A stretch of 64,000 bases of DNA from Trichinella spiralis (Eukaryota > Nematoda > Enoplea > Trichinellida > Trichinellidae), in contig CM012954.1 of assembly GCA_000181795.3 (NCBI GenBank), positions 10,463,059-10,527,058 on the forward strand, written 5' to 3'. The translations under genes were made by a program, and so were the position numbers. This document shows, piece by piece, positions 34,870 to 52,753 of this stretch (positions are counted from its first letter, which is position 1; each line of letters begins with the position of its first letter). The notes below the pieces were generated by a model. It was given only the letters and a program-made list of their open reading frames with translations, was not told the DNA's origin and ran no database searches.

Positions 34870-37800
34870 TTAGCTTTCAAAACGGAGACACTGACTTAAC
34901 CATTTTTGCACTTCTTCAGTAGACACACCTTTCCTCGTCGCATAATCCATAATCTGTTTAAAATATTTTATGACAGAATTAATTAATGAATGAAATTTTG
35001 GCCATTCATTACTTGATCTTTGTCAATTTTTCCAACGGCAAAATACTTCGCTTTTGAATGCGCAAAGTATAGTCCACAAACAGATGCCGTCGGATGCATA
35101 GCCATCGATTCCGTCAAATGAATACCTGTATTTTTGTCAACATCAAGAAGTTTCCACAATGTGCGCATTTCAGACAAATCTGGTTGACATGGATAACCAG
35201 GGGCTGGTCGTATACCTTCATATTGTATCCTGTGCAATGCATCAACTGACAACGATTCACTTGTATATCCCCAAAAATTCAGTCGAACTCTTTCGTGCAG
35301 TTCTTCCGCAAAAGCCTGAATAATTTACACGTAAATACAATAGGTACTTTATGAAATGTTTCTTTTAATTTAAATATGGATTAATTAAATACCAAAAAAA
35401 TAAATAAATATTAAATGGCATCACCTCAGATAGGCGATCAGCCAAAGCTTTGCACATGATTGCATGATAATCGTCCAACTGTTGTTCATAAGATGACACC
35501 AATTTCTCAAGTCCTATGCCAACTGTAAGAGCAAACATACCAATGTAATCGTACATGTCCATGGATTTTGGAACTATAAAATCTGACAAACAAAGATAAG
35601 GCTGTTCAGATTGTTCTTTAACCGCCTGTTGACGCAGACCATGTAAAACACCAATTGGAGATGATTTGTCCATATTTTCTGGACTGAAAGCAGTAAATTT
35701 GTTATATCGCACGATAGAAAATTATAAATTGAAAATCGAACTTCAAAATTAATATGTCGTCACCATCGCTCAACGCTGGAAAAATACCAATCACAGCGTT
35801 GGCTTGTAACAGTGATTCATTGCAAATCTTTGAAAGTAGTTGTTGAGCATCATCGAAAACTCTTTTCGCCTCTTCACCAATATCTGGATCGTCAAATAGT
35901 TTTGGAAATCCACGATTTGGATATTTTCCTCTTAATTGCCAAACATCGAAAAAAGGTTTCCAATCAATGTATGGAATAAACTGTTCAATATCATAATCAG
36001 TGAAACACTGCACTCCAATGGTGTTTGGTTTTGCTGACAAAAAAATTATGAATTCAATTCACGTAATAAGAATATGAAGAAAAAGAAAACACAATTTACA
36101 AGGAATATACGTAGACCAGTCGAGCTTCAAAGAATGCTCTCTAGCCACATTCAGAGGAACAAAACGAAGCTCCTAAAACGAGAGTCAACAGAAAATTAAA
36201 ACAAACAAACAACAAAATAATCGTTGAATTTAAAAATATGTACAGAAAAATTATCAAAATAATCTTGTCGAATTTCTTCGTACAATTCTTCAGTTTCGCA
36301 GAGAAATTCCCCACGCATTTTCTCATCCATCAAAGAAGAACACTAAAAATAAAAAAATAAATGCTTTTCATCTAGTGGTGATTGGTTGATGCACAAATTG
36401 TCGACCACAACAACACTCTTGCTAGCATCAGAAACGTGAACAACTGGCCCACTGTAAGCTGACTTTATTTTTACTGCTGTATGTATTCTACAAGAATCTG
36501 TATTAATTATTATTCAGATGTTAGCAAATAGAGAAATTATTATTTACCGTGAAGTAGTAGCACCACCAATGAGTAGTGGGATTTTGAAATCGACGCGTTG
36601 CATCTCTTTAGCAACGTAAATCATTTCCTCTAGCGATGGTGTAATCAACCCGGACAAACCAATCATATCTCAACGAAAAGACAAAATATAAAAATGATAA
36701 TTCCAAGTATAATAATACTGTTTACCAGCATTGTTATCTATGGCTGCTTTCAATATTTTATCACACGGGGTCATGATACCAAGATCGATCACTCTACATT
36801 ATGTTTGTGTTATAAGTGACAATTGAAAAATTAACATAATCCATAATGACAATAATAACTTACTTGAAATTGTTACATCCCAGAACAACTGAGACGATAT
36901 TTTTACCAATATCATGTACATCACCTTTAACAGTTGCTAAAATTATTGTTCCTCGATAATTCTAAAAACATTTTAAAAATAAATCTACTTTAGCAATTGG
37001 CAATTATAAAAATAGCATTTTCACAATTTCGTCTTCTGCTTTGCTTTCTTTTTCTCGTTCCATAAAAGGAACAAGATATTCAACAGCTTTTTTCATCACT
37101 CTAGCAGATTTGATCACCTGAGGAAGAAACATCTTTCCAGAGCCGAATAAATCTCCAACTGCAGCCATTCCCTGAAAAGAATGGATGAAAACATGAATGC
37201 AATGAAAACTATTGTTTTTCATTCAAAAATTATACCGTCATCAAAGGACCTTCGATGATGTTTAGAGGCCTTGGATAAATGTCTGTCATATTTCGAGCTT
37301 GCTCCACGTCATCAATGACATAATCACTGATACCTTTGATTAAAGCGTGCTTCAGACGCTCATCAACTGGCCAGTCACGCCATTCGACTTTTGGAATATT
37401 TTTTTCTTCAGTCAATTTATCACCTTCTTTTTCTGCATATGCTAGCAAATCTTCTGTAGCGCCAGGAGAACGGTTTAACAACAAATTCGTACACAGTTCT
37501 AGCAGAGTTTTTTCAATTTCTGAATACACTGGCAAACATCCCGCGTTTACAATGCCCATATCTAAACCAGCCTTAAAAAATTTTCATTTAAAAAGTTTTC
37601 GTATAATTTAATTTCAAAGATGTCAATACTTGGATAGCATAATATAGAAAAACGCTGTGCATGGCTTCGCGAATCTTATCTCGACCTCGAAATGCAAAAC
37701 TGACGTTGCTGATGCCACCGGATATTCGACACTCAGGAAACAGTTTCTAAAATTATGAGTTAAAAAAGGAAACAAAAATTTCATTGATTGAACCTTGACA

Positions 37801-40061
37801 ATTTTTGCTGATTCGAAAAAAGAGACTGCATAAGTATTGTGCTCTTCAATGCCAGTACCTACAGTAAGCACATTCAAATCGAAAATAATATCGGCAGGAT
37901 CGATTTTTGCTTCTTCGACGAGAAGATTGTACGAACGTTGACAAACTTTCACACGATGTTCAACAGTAGTTGCCTAAAAGTATAAACTCTTGTAAATTCG
38001 TCCTCTCTCTCTTAATTGATCTGCATCCACTTGTCCAGTTTCATCAAAAGCCATAACAACAATTGCAGCACCATATTTTTTCAGTGTTTTGGCATGTTGT
38101 AAAAATTTCTCCTCTCCTTCTTTCAAACTTATACTATTTGCAATGCATTTCCCTTGAAAACACTGCAAACCAGCTTCGATTACCAAAAAATTGGAAGAAT
38201 CGATACAAAGCGGAACCTGAATTGAAAATATGCTAATGGTAAATTTTATGCAATTCATTTTAAATACTTTTGAAATATCCGGATCTGAACTGATCAAATT
38301 CACAAATTTGATCATACTATTAACACCGTCCAACATCGCTTCATCTAAATTTACATCCAAAATCTGTGCACCCAATTCCACTTGCTCCTTAGCCACTTGA
38401 AGTGCCATCTAATTTGATTAAATTGATCAACTCACTTAAAAAAGCAATGAATAATCGAACCTCATAATTTCCTTTTTTTATCATGCTAGCAAAACGTCGA
38501 CTTCCTGCAACGTTGCAACGTTCTCCAATGTTGACAAAATTTGTAAAAGGTCCAATTTGCATTGATTCTAGACCTAAATATAATACAGTATAATAATATA
38601 AAGAGGAACTTTAATTATGTTACAATCAAATACCTGAAAGGAGTGTATAACTTTTGAAAATATCTTTCTGAGGACATCTCGGTGGAACACCTTTAACTGC
38701 TTGGCAAATTTTAGCAATATGATCTGGTGTAGTGCCACAACAGCCTCCCACAATATTCACCAAACCATCAACAGCAAATTGCTAACAATTGAATCAAAAG
38801 CCAAATTGTATATTATTATTATTTTTCTTTAATTATATAAAAAAATATTTTTCTACTTTTATTGTAGCTGCTGTTTGTTCAGGTGATTCATCGTATTCTC
38901 CAAAAGAATTTGGCAAACCTGCATCATATTATTAGATAAATAAATTTCAATTACCAGCATTTCAATGCCAGCATATACCAGCGTTTGGATAGCAGATAAC
39001 ATACGCAGATGTATTTTTGCTGACTGTCTCAATAAATGGTCGCATGTCCGTTGCGCCAAGCGCACAGTTTAATCCAACGCTGAAAGATAGTCGAAAAAGT
39101 AATAAGTTAATGAAAAAAGTGTTGAAGCATTCAAATAAATTTCACCAAAATGGATCAGCATGTTGTACACTTATCAGAAAAGCTTCAATCGATTGTCCAG
39201 ACAAAGTGCGACCACTTTTGTCAACTACAGTACCAGATAAAAAAACAGGAATACGCGTCTGTCGTTCTTCAAATAGTGTTTGAATTGCAAAAATGGCTGC
39301 CTAAAAATAACATTTTCCCAATCTAATGCAATTGTATACCCAAACTGCATATTATTTATTCAACCTTTGCATTTGCGGTGTCAAAAATAGTTTCCACCAA
39401 AAAAGCGTCCACTTCACCGTCAAGCAATGCCTCTGCCTGTTCTTTATAAGCATTGGCAAGCTCAGTAAATGCTGCGTTAAAAAATACATATTTATTGATT
39501 TGAAAAATGGGTAATCACACTTACAAATATTACGATATTCTGGTCGTTCGACGGATGGTGATATAGACAGTGTTTTATTGGTTGGTCCGATTGAACCTAA
39601 AACAAAACACTGTTGGCCTAAAAGTAAAAACGCAAAAAGATTAATATTTGAAAGGAAAACATGCAAATCATCAATTGTATACCTGTTTCATTTTCTGTAT
39701 CGCTAGCAGCTTGTTTGGCAATCTTCGATGCTTCAAAATTCAATTCATAAATCAAAGATTCCAGCTTGTAATCCGCTTGAGCTATTCTGTTACTGCTGAA
39801 TGTATTCGTTTCTATGAAATCCGCTCCGGCATCAAAATAACGTCGGTGAATTTCATAAATTATATCTGGTCGAGTCAGCGTTAATAAGTCGTTGTTTCCC
39901 TTCAATGATACAGGGTGGTCAGCGAAACGTGTTCCTCTGTATGATGATTCGTCCAGATGGAATCTTTGAATCATTGTACCCATGCCACCGTCAATGATCA
40001 TCACACGCTTTTCAAGGATTGATCGAAATTTTTTGAACATATCATCGCATTTCTTAGCCAT
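34870..40061 (-). CDS. MTR: Cobalamin-dependent methionine synthase (complete copy)
   Basis: Moves a methyl group from 5-methyltetrahydrofolate via cobalamin to homocysteine. Twenty-four exons join in frame to 1247 residues (human 1265): 40061-39683, 39617-39525, 39471-39365, 39300-39146, 39079-38979, 38918-38857, 38781-38634, 38573-38461, 38408-38268, 38216-38031, 37973-37794, 37746-37630, 37571-37236, 37171-37025, 36961-36864, 36793-36726, 36668-36548, 36487-36406, 36342-36244, 36172-36100, 36033-35742, 35683-35425, 35315-35013, 34953-34870. Domains in order: homocysteine/zinc (GLNC and VGGCCG cysteines), folate ([24 protein letters not shown]), cobalamin (GDVHDIGKN, with His as lower ligand) and AdoMet activation ([30 protein letters not shown]). 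The ATG at 40061 gives the expected N-terminus. Confidence 0.95.
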
Positions 40062-40287
40062 CTTTTGCTAAACTTGAAGAACAATAAAAATAAAGATTAA
40101 CGCTTGACATCCGTACCAATCATACTGTATTTCTATTGCGCTGCTGGCAATAAGACAATGTACCCCGTGCGGTTTTTTTACTCTCACACCCCTGCTTCTA
40201 CACAGATTTTGTTTCTCAGAGATGAACATGAATTAATTCATAAATTAATGGCTAAATTCGGCCAACGCCAACAAGTTAGCGTTTAAG

Positions 40288-40537
40288 ATGCGGAAAATGT
40301 ACAATGAGCGGGCGTTGAATGCAACGAAAAACTTCCTGGAGCATCATTATGGTAAGAACACGTGCATTTTTATTTCCATTCGGTTTTGCAAATTAAACAT
40401 CCTGTTGTGTTTTAACTGTGATCAATTAATAACCTGTTAATTGAGTTAACTTTAAAAACTCAGGTACCGTGAAATTTCAAATTACAGTGCATCCAGCAAT
40501 CTGCCATCGAAATTTGACTAGTTTTTTTTTTCAATAA
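40288..40537 (+). CDS. Possible short two-exon gene divergent from methionine synthase
   Basis: Weak candidate. An ATG at 40288 opens 21 codons with ordinary codon use (MRKMYNERALNATKNFLEHH) and ends at a good donor (G|GTAAGA, exon 40288-40351). A CAG acceptor at 40463 opens a second exon, 40464-40537, in frame and ending at TAA, for 45 residues in all. The start is 227 bp from the methionine synthase ATG on the other strand, so they could share a promoter. I recognise no homologue. It could also be the first exon of a longer gene whose later exons I did not find, or chance. Confidence 0.25.
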
Positions 40538-41758
40538 ACGTACAGTATAGTTTAAATAATATATAAGTGAAATTTAAAATGAGAAAAAATGTTGAAAAAT
40601 CAATGACATTAATGGCTTTTTCGGTCAACATTGATTTTGCTAATATGTATGCGAAAACTTGAATCCGGTTGTAATGTAGCGCTAGTGCCAAAGGCTTCAA
40701 TGCTAACTTGTTTTTGAAAACTCTCTGCATAGGTCAAAGAACGACCATGCACAAGATAGAACTTTAACATCTTTTTAAATAGAGTGAACAATTTTTTCTG
40801 TACGTACATTTTAGAAAAAAACTGATGCAGCAACACAATAGATGTTTAAATTAAAACTATTATCCAGACTAACAAGAAATTAATAATACTTGAAGAATTT
40901 ATTGGTGCTGTTTTGTTTGTTAATGGTCGTACAACATTTATCCTGTCAAATCTGTGGGATAGAAACAGTAAACGGTTGTTTTATTGATTGAAAATTAAAA
41001 CACCTGAAAACCAGTAATTCTTCTTCAGCAGTATTCGTTAAAATGTAATCATTGATTAAAAACAGAACATTAATAAACATGAGGATTTTTTACATTTAAA
41101 ATTGTAAAATGGAACATAAATATTTCTTTACCACAAACATCTTGTTAATATATTGCATTGAATTGTTCGACGTAACTGTGAAGATAAACTGAGGGCAAGA
41201 ATTCTCAAAACGTAGTGTTTAGCAGATCTGTTCTTATTTATTTAAATTGTTTTAAAAAATTATTGAAATTGTATTAGACAGTATTTACATTCATGAACTT
41301 AAATAATATATTTGTATTTATTTTATAAATATGAATTTTTTTAAATTGAAATAAAGTCATGAAAATATAGATAATCTAATTATTGAAGCTTTATTAATTC
41401 AACTAAATTTTTAAATTCAGCTCTTTTCAGTTTACAGTATGAGCATTCCGTTGCGTCAAATTATCAAAATAATAAAATGACATGAAAGGATGTTTGATAT
41501 TTAGATTACAAATATTTTAAATTATTAAGCGTGCTTTAACTTTACCGTAATTTAAAACAGCAAAATCGGATGATGGTCTGATTAATCCAAAATTTATGCT
41601 GATATGAACATAAAACGTACATATGAATTCAACACAGAAAATTAAGTATAAAATTTCCCGTCTGAACTTATAGAAAGTACTATAACTTATTTCATAATAT
41701 ACTATGATAAATCATATTGTAATTTATTTTCGTCTTGTTGATATTTACAATTTTCATA

Positions 41759-41822
<64 letters not shown>

Positions 41823-44800
41823 ATTTTGACATAAAAATGTAATATTATATTTTAAACTGTTTCGAATTTATGCTATTAGCTTTATTATTTCGAATGTTCA
41901 TGTAAATTTTTAATATTAGGAAAACAAAACAGTAATTAATTTGCATTTATTAGGAGAGAATGTCTCTAAATGTTATTGGTTGTTTTGTTCTCAACTTGTG
42001 ATACGCTGCTTTATTTAATTTTGTTTAACGTTTTGTTTTTATACAGTACTTAAAAAGTAATTCAAGTTTAATGAAAGTAGCACAAAAATTTTATAATAAT
42101 GAATTTTAGTTGTAAAATTTATATTGTTTTAAAACATTTGTGTTTTCACATTTACATGAAGATATTTTTGTGCTGTAATGTTTGCAAGATACTGGAAGCG
42201 TATAATCTTTACAAACGTTAATTTTCAATAGTTTTAATTATTAATTATAATAATTATAAGGTTAATATTATTTTTAAAAATAAAGACAGGCAATTTAGTT
42301 TTTGAAAAATATTTTTGTCGAAATAATATTTCAATTTATATTTCCCTTTAAATTATTATTATTTTACAGAACTGAATAATAGAAAATTAAAATTGAACAT
42401 GATCATTGTCTAAGATGACTCTTCATCTATGGCGTAATTATGCGTGTTGCAAATTTAATTTTGTTATCAAAGCGACAGGAGGAAAAAGCAGGAATGAGCT
42501 TTTAGAAATTAACATTAGCTGTGTTAATTTTAGCACTGTTGAAAAAAAGTTTTTCACAAGGAAGAAAAACAAATTCTATTGAAGCGGTAATGCAGAAAAT
42601 GTAATGAAAGAACTGGAAATAATTGAAAAGTTATTTTCTTTTTTATTTCAAAATTACAATATGTTCATTAAGTTTTTTGAAACTTTTTACGTTTCATTCT
42701 GAAAAATATATTGCAATAGAAAAAATTACAATTTTCATTTGTTTGGCGTATCCATTTAATTTGTCCTCTCTGTGTTTCCAATGTCTCCAATTAAGTTAGC
42801 TGCTTAAGCGGAGGAAATATAAGACGGTTGATCATATTAACATTATCAATAAATATTCGAAGAAAATCTTATTTAAATGGGGGAAGAAAAGATTAACGTC
42901 CAAATATGAAGCCAATGAAGCATATATTAACATTCTGTTATGTTGGATATAGATTGTCAATTCACAGTTCTTTGTATATATTTCAAATTTTACATCCTGT
43001 TCTGTTGAACAATAATCAATGTGTGGTGATAGTTTGCTGTATTTTTTTGATTATTAAGTTTAGAATTTTACTTCACTGCAGAAAAATCCGGTTGAGTTTT
43101 ATCCATTGTATGTAAATAAGTGAAAGGAGCATGTGAATCCACTTGCAAATACAATAGTTATGCAGTTCATTCATTTATAACAATGATCAAACTGATAAGA
43201 AAGGATGAAACAAAATAAAAAAAAGAAATTGAAAAGAACAAAAATAAAATAATAATTGATTATAACTTGAATTGTTAATAGCAAGTTTGATAAAATATTG
43301 AAAGCGCGCACCTTTTGCCGACGAGACAATGATATTGTGAAGCAGACGACGACAAGCATGCATGGGGAAAAAAATCCAAACCAGACAGAGTTTGGACAAT
43401 TCAAAGTGTGTATTTTCCAGTTGTGTGCAGTTGTAAGCATTTTATAAATTTTGCTGAAACTAGATGCAATAAGAATGGATTTTCAAAAAAAAAGAAAAAT
43501 TAAAATAACTAGAAATTGTGTAATTTTATTTTATTTCACAATCCAAGCAGCCTTAACCAGAAGCTCTGTTTGATTATTTTGATAGACTGTTTTTATTTGT
43601 CTTATTTTTTCTCTCTTTTGGCTATTCTAATGTGTGCAATTGATTCTGGTAATTGCACTTCTGGGCTGAGCTGTATTCTCAATTTGCAAGTTTCATTTGC
43701 ATAATGTAATTTGAATAAATATTGGCAATCGTTTCGAGCAAGGCTGCAGCAATTTTTGGCCATTTTATCAATTGATTTGTGTTCTTGTTGTCTTTGTATA
43801 TTATGGACAGATGTGTATGTATTGGTATTTTGAAATATCGGTTGAAATTTTTTTCTTTTTAATTTTCCTTCATAAATTTCCTCTGCGTGATTTAATACCG
43901 CAAACGTTGTGCGAATTTTATTTGAAAATTGCTTTTACATTTTAATATATATTTTTTTTTCAACTTGTTCAGAACCAAAGATGTATTAATTGAATCAATA
44001 ATTTGAACATTGTAAAAAATGCAAGTCAGCTCAATTGACACAGAAAATGATATCCTTTAAATTGGATTGAACAGAAATTGGATATTTGGTGAGATATTTC
44101 AAAAATGAATTTTATTTAATTTTACATTATTAAGATAAAAAAGTTAATTTTGTATATATATATATTAAATAGCAGTTGAAATTTTTAATTAACAGACCTA
44201 TTGCATGGCTATTCAATATGTAGGATAATGAATTACAAAATAACTATAGGATTTATCAACTTTTCCTTGATCATAAACCAATGTTATTTATTCATCGAAT
44301 TTTCATTATTCAAAAGCAGTGAAAACTTTGAATTTTCTGTTCACATTGTCCAAAATGTATATTCAGCTTTATTATTTTAAAACAACTCTGTAAATAATAT
44401 AAAGCTGAATTTTCACTTTGAATTTTTCCTGTGATAGATTGAGAAGCTGAAACAAATTTGAAAAAAAAGTGAGACATTTACAATTTTTTATTTTTATTTT
44501 TTGTTGAATGAGATAAAAATTATGAAAAACGAAGCTGAACATTATTATTATTATTATTCGTTTTTTTCTCTTGGTAAGCTTTTGGATTAAATTTTTGCAA
44601 CAAAGGGCTTTGAAAAAAAAGATCGAAGCGAAACAATTAAAAGCTTGATCTCAAGGTAATATGTTTTTAGTGATTGAACGGAAATGCGCAAGTAGCCAGT
44701 TATAAATTTTGAAACAGTTTCCATTCGACGTTCAAATCCTCTTTTCATCATTATTGTTACTATTGCCACAATTGCTTTATCACCATAACGACAACTTTTA

Positions 44801-47800
44801 CAACTGAAACTGAAAAACTGATAATAATATATATATATATGTATGTATAGATTGTGTGTGTTTCTTCGTTTTATTCATTTTCAGAACAAGGAAATTCCAT
44901 ATTTCTCCTCATCCTCATCATCAAGCATTATCACTTGTTAAATGTGCGGAAATAATAATTTTGTTTTTTTTATTTTGAATAGAAATCAGAACATCTTGTG
45001 TTGAATTGTTGAAGAATTTCATTTCAAATTTACTTTATTTTTAGTGCTTCAACAAAGAATTGCACGAGAAAGAAAATTTCCAAACACACTGGCCGAAAGC
45101 AATTTATTGATCATCACTGGCTTTGGAAAATTTTTTCATTAAGTTGCAACTGAATTATTTATATTCATGATTGGTTTTTAAAAAAATCCACAGGTAATAT
45201 ACGTATATATTTTTTTTCAGCTTTTGGTCAATTTTTAAAATTACATTTTAAACATCATGTCCACAGTTTTCAATTTACAACACTAGGCAGGAAATTTATA
45301 ATGACGACCAAGTGAATTTAATTTTGTTTTAATACGACAGTTGAGTTGATAATTTCATTTCTGACTGAAGGAAAAAATGATTTTAGTTGTACTTTATTAT
45401 TTTTTTTATTTTCAATTAATTTCATTCTTTGCAATTATTGACCAAAGAATAAGGAAATTATTCAAAAAAGACAATGATGATGATGCAACTTTGAGTTGAA
45501 CATATAGCATAAAAGAATTGAGGGATAATATTCGTTTAAAAAGAAATATGAAAACGATTTTCTTCGAGCTTTGTTTTTTTTGAAAAATTTCGAATAGAAA
45601 TAAAAAACGAAAACGATGCTGCACGTAGTGAAAAAGAAAGAAATGGCCAAGGAATGTGCAAATGATTATCACTTTGGACAAAATTTATTTCCTCTGCAAA
45701 CGCCACCACCACAAGCATATCATTTTTGCTTAAGGCTGTTGACCCAGTTGCAATTTTTCATCAAGCTTTCTTTCTTTCTTTCTTTTTTTCTTCTCCAACA
45801 TTCGACTTTTCCAGTCACAATCACTTATACCATCAATGCGTCAAATGTCTGCATATAACCAGTAGACTGACTGATAAGCGAGAGAGAGAGAGTGAAAGAG
45901 CAAAAAAAAAAGCTTTCAACGAAGTCAATCAAAAATATTCATCGATAAAATTAGCAGTTCAAACGAACCAAGCTGTTCATTCATTGAGGAAACTGCTTTT
46001 TTCTTCTTTTTTTTGGAAAATATTTTATGACAAGCTATATATATATATATATATAATAATGGTTTTCATTATTTAAATTTAAATGAAAATTTACTTGAAA
46101 TGGTCAATATGATGCGATATGTTTTACTGCTTGGCAAGAGAAGTACTTCTCTCTGTTTTTGATGAGAATTTATTTAGTACATGAAAACTTCACATTAACA
46201 TTTAAAAACCAATAATACATTTTTTTCATTATTATTATCAAAAATCAACTCGAACTCGTATTATTATTATTATTACATATGAATGTAATTGCTACTTTGA
46301 GATATAATTAATTATTTCCTTTTATGCATGAATTTGCAAGTACATTGTCTCACGGGCTGTTCAAATCAGTGAACAAATACAAGAATTGAGCGCAGTACAT
46401 TTGCACATAGAAAAAAAAGCAAACATTTGACAAGTCAAATAACTTTATTGACATAAGTAACAGGCGCCAGTAAGCAAATGATGGCGAAGAGAATTTTTTT
46501 TCCTCTTCTCCTCTTGATCGCTTTCTTCTGAATTGTCAAGAATATGTTCGATCAGCCTATTTTTAATCACCATCACAACTTGACTGGAGCATGAAGCATG
46601 ATGACAAATCTGCACGCATACAAGAAGAAGAAGAAGAAGAGAAAAAATTGTCCAACCGCTCTGGTTTTCCTTCTCACCTTTCCTTCCAGCCCAGCATCAC
46701 ATCAGTATAAACGACAAGTTGGCATCAATTTTTGCTGTTGTCTGGCTTTTATCAGCATTAGTACTGATAAAATTGCAAAAACTCTCTGCGAAACTGTCAA
46801 CTTCTGTTTTTTTATCTGTACTTCTTATAGTCTACTATTGAAATTCACTAGAAACACTTCTACTGCTTCACTTCCTTGTTCCAATTGTTCTGAGAAAAAG
46901 TTTCGATTTTCATCCAGCCCCTTATGTTCATTTTTGTATGAAATGGCCAGTTGTGTTGTTCTTTTGGATCAATTTTCCCCAAAAGCGCCAATCAATTTAT
47001 GCACAATTTTTATGGTGATGCAATTTTTCTTTTTTCTTCTCTTTGTTCAAATAACGATAAATTTGGAAAATTACTCGATGAAGTGAAATATTTTGAATAT
47101 TTAAATTTCCACTTTAATTAATTGCACATTTTCCAAAGCTTTTTTATGAATATGTTTACTGTAAAAGGGATTTACTTGCTTGTCATTAATTGACTACCAG
47201 ATACGGTAAATGCTGAAAGCCACTCGATTCAGTTGCTGCTGCATTTAGTGCAGAAACCAGCCGCCTGTGCCCCAGTGGACATCTGTGGTGCTTTTGTAAA
47301 GCATTGTGGAATTCTTTTTTTCGTAAATATAAATTTACAAAATGACTACTCAATTTGATCAACTCTTGACATGCGTGGGCATAGTGGTGACGACAAATTG
47401 CGCTATTTTAATTTCGAATTGGCGGATTGGTTGCGGCTGTCTGTTTTTTGTTTCTCTTATTTTCTTCTTGGGCATCTCAGCACATCTGCCTTTTTACAGC
47501 CGTTGGATATGAATCGGCATCCATATTTTTTCTGTAATGGTTATAATTTTATTTATTTAAAACTTTTAATTTGCTGTTTGATCATTTTTGGTTGGTCGGC
47601 TAATAATTGGTCGTTGACGAGTTCGTGTTCGCGGAAGATGCGCCCAATCGAAACATTGCAACTCGATTTTGCTCATCCATGCGAACTGCTGCTTTGCGCG
47701 TTTCTTTCTTCTTCTTTTTTATTAATTCCGTTGATTTTTCTTCCATTTTACTTTACCTACTTTTCAATAGTTGCATCTTTTGCTTTGTTTTAATTTTACG

Positions 47801-47945
47801 TATGTTCAAACCATTTTTCAATAATGATATGAAATCGACTACTTTTTTTTATTTAGAATGATTAGGCATAGCTGACCTCTACCGCGACCAAGTTCAGCCT
47901 GCGTCCTCCTCGTTTTTGTTCGTTTGTTGTTGTCAGGGCGCGCCG
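40538..47945. other. Gene-poor 7.4-kb stretch with microsatellites
   Basis: No gene could be supported here on either strand. The open frames are short, hydrophobic or low in complexity. The stretch holds a long (TA)n tract at 41762-41818, shorter TA tracts near 44155, 44830 and 46036, a TTCT run near 45768 and an AGA run near 46622. The last 600 bp, nearer PTEN, are less AT-rich and probably contain the PTEN promoter and a 5' UTR exon. Confidence 0.5.
41762..41818. repeat. (TA)n microsatellite
   Basis: An uninterrupted TA dinucleotide tract of about 57 bp. Confidence 0.95.

Positions 47946-52753
<4,808 letters not shown>

Larger units (their letters stand above)
31823..39500. repeat. Second member of the near-identical 7.7-kb block
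   Basis: Copy of 23755-31418. It starts inside KDSR exon 2 immediately after the N gap and ends inside methionine synthase near the exon 2/3 junction. After that point the sequence is present only once. Confidence 0.9.

Noticed and set aside
26787-39683. Two methionine synthase genes as a true tandem gene duplication
   Set aside because: The repeat limits coincide with the assembly gap and both ends are noisy; allelic contig overlap explains everything seen more simply.
26900-40061. Many separate short minus-strand genes in this region
   Set aside because: They are successive exons of one methionine synthase gene, linked by in-frame GT-AG introns and colinear with the human protein.
45412-47086. 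Several 80-160 codon open frames in the gene-poor stretch
   Set aside because: They are Phe/Ser/Lys-rich translations of AT-rich and microsatellite DNA, without splice-supported extension or recognisable motifs.
47371-47861. Hydrophobic open frames upstream of PTEN as a membrane-protein gene
   Set aside because: They are T-rich frames with poor codon character in a region better explained as PTEN 5' UTR or promoter; no family match.
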